IMG/VR virus record: IMGVR_UViG_3300021197_001887 | Coordinates: 1 to 38,315 of that record | From: a virus | Length of the DNA: 38,315 nt | Direction: 5' to 3' (one strand) | Shown: positions 7,964 to 16,735 of the stretch, one piece after another | Numbering within the stretch: the stretch's first letter is position 1 | Layout: the number at the start of each line of letters is the position of its first letter | Notes under the pieces: generated by a model | The model's database searches: none | Told to the model about the DNA's origin: nothing | What the model saw: the letters and a program-made list of their open reading frames with translations, nothing else | Program-made: the position numbers and the translations under genes

Positions 7964-10612
7964 GTGGCCGACATAAATGACATTATTGCCGCGATTAAGC
8001 AAGGATTTCAAGATGCAAAAGATGAGTCCGCACAACGCACCACGGGCCCCGTAGATGATAAGAGAGCACAGCAGCTTACAAAAGAAAGCGATCTCATCAA
8101 AAAGCAACTAGAGCTTCTCAAGGAAGTTAAGAGTACTCAAGATGCCAGTCAACTACAAACTCAAACTCGCGTTGATTTGCTAAATCAATTAATCAAAAAA
8201 GAATCAGAGCTATTAAATGCAAAAGGTGTCAATCGCGACGAGCAGTTAAAGATAATCCGTGATCTCCAGCGCCAATTAGACGCGGAAACAGATCGCTTAA
8301 ACTTGATGCGAGAAATTAACGATGAGATCTCCACATCTACAGGTCTCTATACAAAAGTTAACAAAGAAACTAAAAAAATAGCCATTGCCCTGGAAGAGGG
8401 TAAACTCGGCGCTTTAGGTATGTCGAAAGCAATCAAGGGTATCGATAGCATAGGTCAGAAAGCCATTGGGATGTTGACCAATGCGCTCAAAGAGACGATT
8501 ACTGCAATTGACGGTACCACAAAGGCCTTTGCAAAGGCGACTCAACTTGGTTCACAATATTCAGATAACATAACCGCGACCTACAAAAGTCTCAACATCT
8601 ACGGTGTGACCGCGCAAGAAGCGATGGAAGCCCAGATGGCCCTTACGAAGACTGTCACAGATTTTACCTTGGTGTCAGCAGCCCAGCAGCGCCGCACCAT
8701 GGATGTTGCAGCTACATTAGGCGAGTTGGGCGTCAGCTATGCTGATTTTAGTAGCGGTATACAAGTATCCATGAAAGTTTTTGGACAGAGCATGGACGGC
8801 GCTACGATGACTGCACGTGAATTAAATGCTACTGCAAAAGAGCTTGGTGTGGTGCCCGGAGAGCTAGCTGCACAATATGCGCGCGCCGCTCCCCAATTGG
8901 CAAAATTTGGAAACGAGGGTATTAAGACCTTTAAGGAACTGGCTCGTATACAGAAGATCACCAGCATGGAAATGGACAAAGTATTGAGACTAACGAACAA
9001 GTTTGACACGTTCGAAGGTGCAGCTACCCAAGCCGGCCAACTCAATGCAGCACTGGGAGGAAACTTTGTTAACGCGATGGATTTGATGATGTCAACTGAC
9101 CCAGTTGAACGTTTTGAGATGCTGCGCGATTCTATTTTAGATGCTGGTCTTACTTTTGACGACATGTCGTATTACCAACGGAAATTCTTTACAGAAGCTG
9201 CAGGTTTGGACGACGTTTCCGATTTGGCACTTCTGCTGAGGGGCAATATGGACCAACTTCCGGGTGCTACTAGAGCTAGCGCCGAGGCGATGATAAAACA
9301 AAGAGAAGAGGCCCAAAGAAACATGGACATGATGGAAAAACTTAAAAGTGTGTTTTTGGAACTCGGTGAAGCAATCATACCACTAGTTGAGAAGCTAAAT
9401 TCCCTTCTTGGTTTTTTACAAAAAAGCCCACTCTTGGTAAAAACTCTAATCGCATCTTTTCTTGCATGGAAAGTTTTAACTGCCGGGATAGCAATACATA
9501 ATGCTATTCTCACAGTATCGTTTGGTAGCTTGGCCGCGGCCCAAGCAGCGTCAGGAAAGAGTGCGGCCAAAGCATCGGCCAAATTTGTAATGCTGACACT
9601 TACCTTGGCAGCGCTAGCTACATTTGGCCTCTTGATGCGGTCCCCTTCACTCCTCGTTGCAGCGTTCGTTGGGTTGGCCGTCGGGGTTCAACTAGCCGGC
9701 CTTGCATCAGATAAAGCCGTAAACCAATTTAGGCGATTAGCACCAGCACTCGTGGGTGTTGGATTTGGGGTACTTATGATTACAGGTGGAATAGCAGCCA
9801 TGGCCGCGGCGTTCTCTCTCTTAAACGTGTCTCAAATGATTGGCATGGGCGCGATCTTAATTACTATAGGTGCCGGCGCTTATTTCTTGGCACCAGCCCT
9901 TGCGATCCTTTCACCAGCCCTGGTGGGAATCGGCATCGCCGCTATGGGTGCTACTCCGGGCCTCCTTGCGATATCGCTCCCAATAGCTATTCTGGGCGGA
10001 ACTGTCGCATTAGTGGCCACCGGCATCGGCCGGATGGCTGAAGGGTTCGGCGCTATGTTTGCAGCGATGCCTGCTGACAAAGTATCGGCCCTTAGTAGCC
10101 TGGTTGCTGGTATGGCTTTAGGTGCTCCCTTCCTTATGCTAGCTGGTGTCGGACTATCGTCTATGGCAGTCGGCATGGGCCTGTTGGGTTTATCTTTATT
10201 AGCCGTATCCACTCGGGATTTAGAAGCAATTGCGCTATTTGCATCATCGTTAGCCTCAATTAAGGTCGAAGAAATAAGGGCAGTCGCTAGCGCCATTGGC
10301 GAAGTTGCCGACGCCATGGATGGTATTGATACCAACGGCGCCTTCGTGTTTAGTCACATCATGGATACAGCTTCGGTGACCGCCGCAGCTATTGCAGCAA
10401 TGTCGGGAACACCAGCACCACCCACCGCTCAGCCGGCTATGCGCACAGCACAGGGAGGCGGCCAAGCAGCAGAAGTTACTGTTAATTTTACTCTCGACAA
10501 CAGAATTTTAGATAAAAAGATAGTTACGATAGCAAAGAATCAACAAGAAAAATGGGCAGCATCGGTTCGCGACGGCACGGGCACGCCAATAAATGCACCA
10601 GTAAGCGGTTAA
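7964..10612 (+). CDS. Tail tape measure protein
   Basis: This 882-residue protein is the best candidate for the tape measure: it sits after the tube and gp26-like genes, is the longest ORF there, has an N-terminal coiled-coil region (about residues 35-125, rich in Lys, Glu, Leu and Gln), and carries a long hydrophobic Ala/Gly/Leu stretch at about residues 490-770 with several membrane-like segments, as tape measures that enter the host envelope often do. No lysozyme or peptidase motif is obvious. The start is GTG 7964 with a CGAGGGA Shine-Dalgarno at 7951-7957. From the rule of thumb of about 0.15 nm per residue, the tail would be about 130 nm long (inference). Confidence 0.75.
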   Translation: MADINDIIAAIKQGFQDAKDESAQRTTGPVDDKRAQQLTKESDLIKKQLELLKEVKSTQDASQLQTQTRVDLLNQLIKKESELLNAKGVNRDEQLKIIRDLQRQLDAETDRLNLMREINDEISTSTGLYTKVNKETKKIAIALEEGKLGALGMSKAIKGIDSIGQKAIGMLTNALKETITAIDGTTKAFAKATQLGSQYSDNITATYKSLNIYGVTAQEAMEAQMALTKTVTDFTLVSAAQQRRTMDVAATLGELGVSYADFSSGIQVSMKVFGQSMDGATMTARELNATAKELGVVPGELAAQYARAAPQLAKFGNEGIKTFKELARIQKITSMEMDKVLRLTNKFDTFEGAATQAGQLNAALGGNFVNAMDLMMSTDPVERFEMLRDSILDAGLTFDDMSYYQRKFFTEAAGLDDVSDLALLLRGNMDQLPGATRASAEAMIKQREEAQRNMDMMEKLKSVFLELGEAIIPLVEKLNSLLGFLQKSPLLVKTLIASFLAWKVLTAGIAIHNAILTVSFGSLAAAQAASGKSAAKASAKFVMLTLTLAALATFGLLMRSPSLLVAAFVGLAVGVQLAGLASDKAVNQFRRLAPALVGVGFGVLMITGGIAAMAAAFSLLNVSQMIGMGAILITIGAGAYFLAPALAILSPALVGIGIAAMGATPGLLAISLPIAILGGTVALVATGIGRMAEGFGAMFAAMPADKVSALSSLVAGMALGAPFLMLAGVGLSSMAVGMGLLGLSLLAVSTRDLEAIALFASSLASIKVEEIRAVASAIGEVADAMDGIDTNGAFVFSHIMDTASVTAAAIAAMSGTPAPPTAQPAMRTAQGGGQAAEVTVNFTLDNRILDKKIVTIAKNQQEKWAASVRDGTGTPINAPVSG

Positions 10613-10634
10613 ACAACAGGGGAATTTAAACAAT

Positions 10635-11900
10635 ATGAGCGACGACAAAAAAAAGCCAAACTTCTTTAATGTAAACAAGCTGTCGACCCAGTACGCCAAA
10701 GATGGCCTCTCTGGTGAGCAACTTCGACAGCAGGCCATTGTCGCACTTCAGAGAGAAGGAGTTCCACTGAAGAGAATACCTCATTCCAATGGGAAATATA
10801 CTGATGCCACTGAAGCAATTATTGCTTTACGACAACAGCAATTAGGGGACCAATTTGCCTTTAAGACTAATCTTGTTGATGGTTCAGACTCTAAAGGAAA
10901 TGCCAATTTTACTGTTTCGTTTATGCACGTTCCCAGCGAAACTAAAGTATATTTCAAGGCGTTTCTTACCACTTTTAATGAGACATACAAGCCCGATTGG
11001 AATGCAGAAACAGTATATGGTCGCGCCGATCCAATCTTCATGTTTAAAAATACAACTCGGTCGATTACTGTCGGGCTTGTAATACCTGCTGCAACTACAG
11101 GGGAAGGTTTCGAAAATTTAGGCAAGCTACAAAAACTTATTCAAATGCAGTACCCCAGTTACCAAGATGTTGGAGACAATGCGCTAAGCATCAGCCAATC
11201 ACCCCTTATTAGGCTCAAAGTAATGAACCTCGCAACTCAAGCCGGCGTAAAAGGTGCCGCGCCAAACCCAGACGAAATGTCAAGTAAAAACTATACAGAT
11301 CTTTTTAATACCGGAATGGCCGCAGACGGATTACTGGGCGCCATGCAAAACCTTACTATAAACTATAATGTTGAAAATCCCGAAATGGGTTCGTTTGAGG
11401 TCTCCCAAGGCACAATTGTCCCGAAAGCCATGGAGATTAATTTTGATTTTAGCGTGATCCATGAGCATAAGCTTGCATGGGAAGGTCTCGGAGATGCCGC
11501 ATCGTTTAGTCAGCCAAACTTTCCTTATAACGTTAATTTAGAAGCGGCCGAAGAAACAGCTAAAAAGATGGCCGAGAAATATGCTAAAGCAGAAGCAGTC
11601 AAACTAAAAATAGAGGCAGAAGCTGCCGGCAAAAGAATTGAAGACATCGAAAAAGCAGAACAAGAGCGAAAAGATAACTGGAAAGCAAAGATGTGGCAAG
11701 GGATAGCAAAAACATTCGCACCAAAGTCTGCCGCGGCTACACAGACTGGCTGGAAACACCAGCAAGCACAAGCTCAGAAGCAGCGGGCCCTTGGAGACGC
11801 TACACGCGCCGCAAACCGTATGGGCGCGCTTGAAGATAGCGCCGATAGTCTTGGTTCGACTGCTGAAGTAGATGCAGCTATATCGGATTTCATAGACTAA
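10635..11900 (+). CDS. Baseplate tube initiator/cap-like protein (gp48/gp54-type)
   Basis: This 421-residue protein has a conserved block at about residues 95-175 (VYFKAFLTTFNETYKPDWNAE, VYGRADPIFMFKNTTRSITVG, then a helix ending KLIQMQYPSY) that resembles the tube-like domain of T4-type baseplate proteins gp48 and gp54, on which the tail tube is nucleated. The last 130 residues are an Ala/Lys/Glu/Gln-rich helical region, probably coiled coil, beyond the usual domain. It lies between the tape measure and the gp53-like gene, consistent with a baseplate role. Which of gp48 or gp54 it represents cannot be decided by eye. Confidence 0.6.
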   Translation: MSDDKKKPNFFNVNKLSTQYAKDGLSGEQLRQQAIVALQREGVPLKRIPHSNGKYTDATEAIIALRQQQLGDQFAFKTNLVDGSDSKGNANFTVSFMHVPSETKVYFKAFLTTFNETYKPDWNAETVYGRADPIFMFKNTTRSITVGLVIPAATTGEGFENLGKLQKLIQMQYPSYQDVGDNALSISQSPLIRLKVMNLATQAGVKGAAPNPDEMSSKNYTDLFNTGMAADGLLGAMQNLTINYNVENPEMGSFEVSQGTIVPKAMEINFDFSVIHEHKLAWEGLGDAASFSQPNFPYNVNLEAAEETAKKMAEKYAKAEAVKLKIEAEAAGKRIEDIEKAEQERKDNWKAKMWQGIAKTFAPKSAAATQTGWKHQQAQAQKQRALGDATRAANRMGALEDSADSLGSTAEVDAAISDFID

Positions 11901-11913
11901 AAGGACAAAAAAG

Positions 11914-12252
11914 ATGCCTAGATATTTTAACGACAAGATAATCAGTAATGACAGCGATTTTTATCAATTCTTGCGCAAAAAGCGAGGAGTTAAAAACATT
12001 GTTCAGTATGAGACGCCCCGCACCCACATTCCTCGTCTAACAGAAAGGGTGACACTATCGACAACTTCTCATTTGTGGTCGTATGGCGATCGCTACTATA
12101 ATCTGGCACACCAATATTACGGCAATACAGATTATTGGTGGGTTATAGCATGGTATAATGGGCGCCCCACCGAGGCGGATATAAAGCCGGGTGATTTAAT
12201 TGAAATACCCCTAAAGCTGGATGATGCCTTAAGAATGATTGGTGGCGCCTAA
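11914..12252 (+). CDS. Baseplate wedge protein with LysM-like domain (gp53-like)
   Basis: This 112-residue protein contains the pattern 'LWSYGDRYYNLAHQYYGNTDYWWVIAWYNG...IKPGDLIEIP' (about residues 54-100), a LysM-type fold found in gp53-family baseplate wedge proteins of contractile tails. The N-terminal 50 residues carry a YF-ND / Q-YETPR linker typical of the family. T4 gp53 is 196 residues, so only the core is present. The stop codon TAA overlaps the next ATG (TAATG at 12250-12254), suggesting coupled translation. Confidence 0.75.
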   Translation: MPRYFNDKIISNDSDFYQFLRKKRGVKNIVQYETPRTHIPRLTERVTLSTTSHLWSYGDRYYNLAHQYYGNTDYWWVIAWYNGRPTEADIKPGDLIEIPLKLDDALRMIGGA

Positions 12253-13787
12253 TGGTAATGGGTCCCATCAATAGTAGTAACAATAATGCACCCGATGGCG
12301 GTGTCCACGGTCCCGCCGATCCTAATAAGTACGAGCGCTGGAAAAAATGCAAGGGAGGTTGTGGCGAAAAGCACCCTGAAGGATATGCCATCGGCTCCGA
12401 AGGTGCCATCGTCACAACTCTCAAGGCCGCCACAGATTGGATTAATCCCTTCTCTGCCCGGCCTTCGCCCGAGGATTATGCCGATGCCGTCGCATGGACC
12501 GAGTGCGTAAATTCATGCAACGCCGCTCATGGCTTGACAAGTGCAGATAACATGACAGACACCACTGTGGAGCGCATCTTAGAGATTGATTCAGTTGCTG
12601 CAGCTGGAATTATCGAATCAACGAAAGCAAAAGATGCAGCTGTCGAACAGCTTATAAATGAAAATGGAACCGGCTGCGCCCAGGAGCTAAAAATGGCACA
12701 AGAAGCAATGAAGCTTCAACTTGACCAACTTAGAGAGTCTCTAAAATCCGCTGGTTTGAAACATTTAAATGAATGGTTTACTGTGAGAGCCGCATCGCCT
12801 TTGGCTGCAGCCAACAGATACCAACACATTTCTCAGACTAGAGACGATAACACGGGCCAGGTCGTGTCAGCTAATGGTCCCGGGGGAAATTATGTGAGCA
12901 CGCTATCGCTCAATGCTGGTATTATGTCAGATCTGTCCCCCGAAGCGAGATCACAGCCGGCCCTTGACGCAATTTTTGATGCACTATCGGTTGACTTTTT
13001 CAAGTGGGACAACCCAAACACCCAGGCTACTCCTTCTACCGCGGTGTATTACAATATTGAAAACATTCTCCTCTCCCCAACAAACCCTCTAGTGATAAGC
13101 CTTGAAGAACAGTTAGCCTCTTGGGACAGCGCCGTGCACTTTGCCAACAAAACCGGCGACCGCCCATCGTATGTCGACAATTGGCCATGGGGCTGGGAAG
13201 CTTGGATAGGGGCATATATTCAACAGGTTCAGTATGTGGTTGACAACACGATCCCAGAAGATGCCATTGTTCAGTCCCAACAATATCTTGAAACCGGAGG
13301 AAGTGATTCTGCGTGGCAACAATTAAAGGCTGCATCAACGGGTACCGGTGATTCTGATCGCAATTCTGCCAGCGGTGCTCATGCTGGCTCTATTGCTGGT
13401 GTTCTCGCCGCCGGCGCCCCTGTATATTGGCCACTAAACAAAAGAAGAACCGGCCAGCACGGTACCGGTGAAAATAGCGAAAGCTCCCTCGTAATCGGGT
13501 CTTCTCCTCAAGGTGGCCTCCGAAGTACAGATTATTATGCCTCTGTCGACCAGACTGGCGGCGCCGACAGCGCAATGTTTTCGTTGCAAAATTGGGCCTC
13601 AGCCGCACTACAGATGATCACGGCCATGGAAAATAATGTCGACGGACAACTCGCCCCCGGCGCCCCATATATCCTATCGGCACTCAGAAGCTTTATAACC
13701 CAAACATCAAATTTGGCAGCAAAAGCTTCTGCAGCTGCAGGCTGCATGCTTGAGGCTTTTAGTGCCGCAGACGGTGCAATTAACTAG
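12252..13787 (+). CDS. Baseplate protein, N-terminal part of a TAG-interrupted gene
   Basis: I do not recognise a family for this 511-residue protein. The N-terminal 95 residues hold two CX3C motifs (C33/C37 and C85/C89) with nearby His (H41, H93), suggesting a bound metal or disulfides. The remainder is Ala/Ser/Gly/Asn-rich with helical stretches, and position implies a baseplate structural role. It ends at TAG 13785-13787, and the same frame stays open for another 981 codons. The downstream ORF lacks an ATG near its beginning, so the two probably form, or once formed, one protein of about 1,490 residues. The upstream gene overlaps by TAATG. Confidence 0.65.
   Translation: MVMGPINSSNNNAPDGGVHGPADPNKYERWKKCKGGCGEKHPEGYAIGSEGAIVTTLKAATDWINPFSARPSPEDYADAVAWTECVNSCNAAHGLTSADNMTDTTVERILEIDSVAAAGIIESTKAKDAAVEQLINENGTGCAQELKMAQEAMKLQLDQLRESLKSAGLKHLNEWFTVRAASPLAAANRYQHISQTRDDNTGQVVSANGPGGNYVSTLSLNAGIMSDLSPEARSQPALDAIFDALSVDFFKWDNPNTQATPSTAVYYNIENILLSPTNPLVISLEEQLASWDSAVHFANKTGDRPSYVDNWPWGWEAWIGAYIQQVQYVVDNTIPEDAIVQSQQYLETGGSDSAWQQLKAASTGTGDSDRNSASGAHAGSIAGVLAAGAPVYWPLNKRRTGQHGTGENSESSLVIGSSPQGGLRSTDYYASVDQTGGADSAMFSLQNWASAALQMITAMENNVDGQLAPGAPYILSALRSFITQTSNLAAKASAAAGCMLEAFSAADGAIN
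13785..13787 (+). other. In-frame TAG separating two long ORFs (possible readthrough site)
   Basis: The codons run AAC TAG GCC TCA GGG, with the same frame open on both sides (511 codons before, 981 after). TAG is a rare stop here: only two other genes end in it (21194, immediately followed by TAA, and 30344). Candidate explanations are amber readthrough, a suppressor tRNA, a natural nonsense variant or a sequence error. Confidence 0.7.
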
Positions 13788-16733
13788 GCCTCAGGGGCAC
13801 TCGATGACTTAGGTCTCACGTTGGGTGACTGGCAACGTAGCGATCAGCACCCGATTGTTAAAGACGCTATTGATGCAGCCAAAGCCCGGGCGCGCCAAGC
13901 ATATGATCGCGCCGAGGGTATTGAGTTGTTACGTCCTGAGAAGATCTTATTTAAAGAACAGTGTTTTTTGCTGAGCTTTGTTTCGTTGATAGCCGAATAT
14001 AAGAAAAACTTTTTGGATCACGCCACCCCAAGCAAGGCTCGCTCACCCCGCGGAAATCACAAAAGACTGCCTTACTCGACCGTAAAGAATGCAGCACCGA
14101 AAGCAAAGCTAGCACGTGCAACAAACGCCTCTCTGTTGATTGACGGAGATCCTTACGGCTTTCTGAATAAGCTTATTTATTCGCCATTTCAACAGCGCTT
14201 ATTAGATATTGAAAATTTCGAGTTATCAAGCATTCAGCCTAAGATACGACTTTTTAAAGTTATTTACGACAGTAATGGCGAAGAACGCGAAGTCGAAATA
14301 ACATTTGACTCGCATTACACCAATGAAGATTTAAATGTCTTTACCAAAAGCAAAGGAAACCGCGGTGTCGGCGCCGGTTTAAAATATTTTAATTTTACAT
14401 ACGATGGCAGCAATCCTTTTTCGGCCAAGAAGAGTATTAAGGCAAAATTAGGAATTTTTGCGAATAACTTTAACGAATTGTTGCGAGACCGGTCCGGACC
14501 TATCAATAAATTACTCCCCAAAGACAACAAATTTGTAGTTGTACCAGCGGGTACTCAGAAATATTCTTATGTTGAGTTGGCCCTCAAGACAGCAAAACCA
14601 CACCGCGTTGGCGACTGCAAGCCTAATCAAGATTATTTAGATATGTTGCAAGAGAATGAGGAATTATCTAAACTTAATTTTCGACTTAAAGCAGTAGTGG
14701 GTCTTTCTGCCCCAAATGGTTTAAACGGAATGAAGGCTAGCGACAAGGCTCGTATTCAACAAGCACTACAAGATTCCCACATTACTTTAAATTTAACGCC
14801 GACCATTCACGATTTCGCGTTTGATGAGCAAGGCAGAGTTAATTTTACTATCGAGTATCTGGCATATGTCGAAGAGTATTTCGATCAGAAAGGTTTCAAC
14901 GTGTTTGCTGATCCTACCGGAGAAGTGGGCTTTAGGGCCGTAAAACGACAACTGCAAATGACCACATATCAACGTGATTGTGGTGGGGGCTCTCCGGCGC
15001 CGGCGACTCCCCCTAATACTGATTCCGAGGAGGGTGAAGCACCACCGCCAACTGCCGCGGAACATTTGGCCTCTATTAAAGAAAAGTTTGCTCGCGAGAT
15101 CGAACAAGATCAATTAGCTTCAGTCAGCAAGCTATTAAACACTATGGCGTGTTCCAATTTAATCTATTACGTAAATGTACCCCCCAATGCAGTCAAGAGG
15201 TTCATACAGCTTGGACCATTTGCTGATTATGATGAGTACGTTGATAGGTACAAAGGGGGAGATTTTATCTCTGAAGACGCCTCTGCTGCTACGATCATGG
15301 CTGACCAGATCGAACAAGCTTTACCGGAAGCAGCCGAAAAAACACAAGAAGACCAAGAGCTGTCTGCTGACGGCGCAGACGCGTCGTTTAATCATGTCGC
15401 CTCGGCTATGGTGGGCCTGGATCCAAATGCTAACAATATTGCATTTTTTTACATCAGTGATCTTATCGATACAGTTTTAGCCAACATACAAGCAGAAATA
15501 GAAGAATTGCCTCTATTATTAGCCAGCGGCTTCCCAACGAGTGCTAGTCGGACCGGCCGCCAAGCTATGGACAACAGCGTCCCATTATCAGTTGGCTTTG
15601 ATCCAATTCCGGACACTACCGCCTGCGAGATTAGAGAGAAAATCAGAAAATATAAACAATACAAAACAGATTTTAAACGCATGCGCGTACTGCTTGGTCC
15701 TGTGGAAGTGGTATATCAAAAACCCACTGAGGGGCTGATGTCGACATTCGTCAATTTGGGGGACATACCCATATCAGTTAAATATTTTGTCGAATGGCTT
15801 ACTACCAAAGTTCTACAACGAGAAGAGAATCATTATCCCTTGGCGAAGTTCCTAAACGATCTATTCAATAATTTGGTGCGAGAATTTTTGAACAATGATA
15901 GTTGCTTTGTTTACAATATAGCTCAAAAGATCCATGTAAACCAAGCTACTATCACCGGACACACCGGCCTCGATAACCCTCACGAAGATCGTGTCACTAA
16001 AGCAATCAAGGGGCTCAAAGGATCCCGCTCCTCGCGCATCAACCTAAAAGACTTTGGTGAGCCCAACTTCTGCAGTCAAACAACTTCGGGAAAAATCGAT
16101 TATAAAAACCTCCCAATCATATGCATTTCCGGTACACCAGAGGGCGCAGTTACTTATCCCACCATTGAAACCGAGATGAATTATTTTGTGTATTTTGCCG
16201 GCCGCACAATGCCAACAGAAAGACAAAACGGCATAAAATGTGAGGATCAAAGTAGAGGCATCCAACACTATCTTTTAGGTCGCGATAAAGGGATGGTTAA
16301 AAATATTAAACTTTCTAAAACACAGACGCCCGGGCTCTCAGAGGTGCGCTTTGAGCAAGATGGATATGATGGCTTACGACAATTGAGAAACGTATATGAC
16401 GTGCAGATTGAATCCTTCGCCTCAGTTCAGACATTTCCAGGCACATACATATATGTACCGCCCGCGGGTTTTGATCCCTCAATAGCTAGTCGCGTAGGTC
16501 AAGGTTTCGACTTAACAGACTTGGGTATTGGTGGGTATTGTATGGTGGTTCGCTCTGAGCACGAATTTGGAGAAGGGTATGCGAATAGCACTATTCATGC
16601 CAAATGGGTGGCTAGCCTGGAAGATGAGCATGCCGGTAACAACCACAATGGCCGCTCGGACGATGTCAGGGGCGCTACGGGTAAATGTGGAATATACGCC
16701 AAGAGACACAGCGCTGCTAAGGGAGGAGCCTGA
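13788..16733 (+). CDS. Large baseplate/hub protein, C-terminal part of the TAG-interrupted gene
   Basis: This reading frame encodes 981 residues directly after TAG 13785-13787. If it is translated on its own, TTG 13821 (970 residues) has a weak AGG seven bases upstream; the first in-frame ATG is more than 250 codons in. The middle contains a Pro/Glu-rich linker (about residues 390-425 of the 970), and the C-terminus has 'PGTYIYVPPAGF ... LGIGGYCMVVRSEHEFGEGYANSTIHAKWV', which resembles the closing strands of tail hub domains (gp27/gpD-like) that cap the tube. I infer a central baseplate or hub role from this and from gene order. No lysozyme domain is visible. GGGAGGAG at 16721-16728, near its end, serves the next gene. 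Confidence 0.65.
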   Translation, partial: ASGALDDLGLTLGDWQRSDQHPIVKDAIDAAKARARQAYDRAEGIELLRPEKILFKEQCFLLSFVSLIAEYKKNFLDHATPSKARSPRGNHKRLPYSTVKNAAPKAKLARATNASLLIDGDPYGFLNKLIYSPFQQRLLDIENFELSSIQPKIRLFKVIYDSNGEEREVEITFDSHYTNEDLNVFTKSKGNRGVGAGLKYFNFTYDGSNPFSAKKSIKAKLGIFANNFNELLRDRSGPINKLLPKDNKFVVVPAGTQKYSYVELALKTAKPHRVGDCKPNQDYLDMLQENEELSKLNFRLKAVVGLSAPNGLNGMKASDKARIQQALQDSHITLNLTPTIHDFAFDEQGRVNFTIEYLAYVEEYFDQKGFNVFADPTGEVGFRAVKRQLQMTTYQRDCGGGSPAPATPPNTDSEEGEAPPPTAAEHLASIKEKFAREIEQDQLASVSKLLNTMACSNLIYYVNVPPNAVKRFIQLGPFADYDEYVDRYKGGDFISEDASAATIMADQIEQALPEAAEKTQEDQELSADGADASFNHVASAMVGLDPNANNIAFFYISDLIDTVLANIQAEIEELPLLLASGFPTSASRTGRQAMDNSVPLSVGFDPIPDTTACEIREKIRKYKQYKTDFKRMRVLLGPVEVVYQKPTEGLMSTFVNLGDIPISVKYFVEWLTTKVLQREENHYPLAKFLNDLFNNLVREFLNNDSCFVYNIAQKIHVNQATITGHTGLDNPHEDRVTKAIKGLKGSRSSRINLKDFGEPNFCSQTTSGKIDYKNLPIICISGTPEGAVTYPTIETEMNYFVYFAGRTMPTERQNGIKCEDQSRGIQHYLLGRDKGMVKNIKLSKTQTPGLSEVRFEQDGYDGLRQLRNVYDVQIESFASVQTFPGTYIYVPPAGFDPSIASRVGQGFDLTDLGIGGYCMVVRSEHEFGEGYANSTIHAKWVASLEDEHAGNNHNGRSDDVRGATGKCGIYAKRHSAAKGGA

Positions 16734-16735
16734 TA

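Noticed and set aside
8737-10335. Several minus-strand open frames opposite the tape measure gene
   Set aside because: They are mirror images of an Ala/Gly-rich coding sequence and have no ribosome binding sites or recognisable motifs.
12532-12560. TTGACA inside the baseplate gene
   Set aside because: The region at the right distance is GC-rich with no TATAAT-like sequence.
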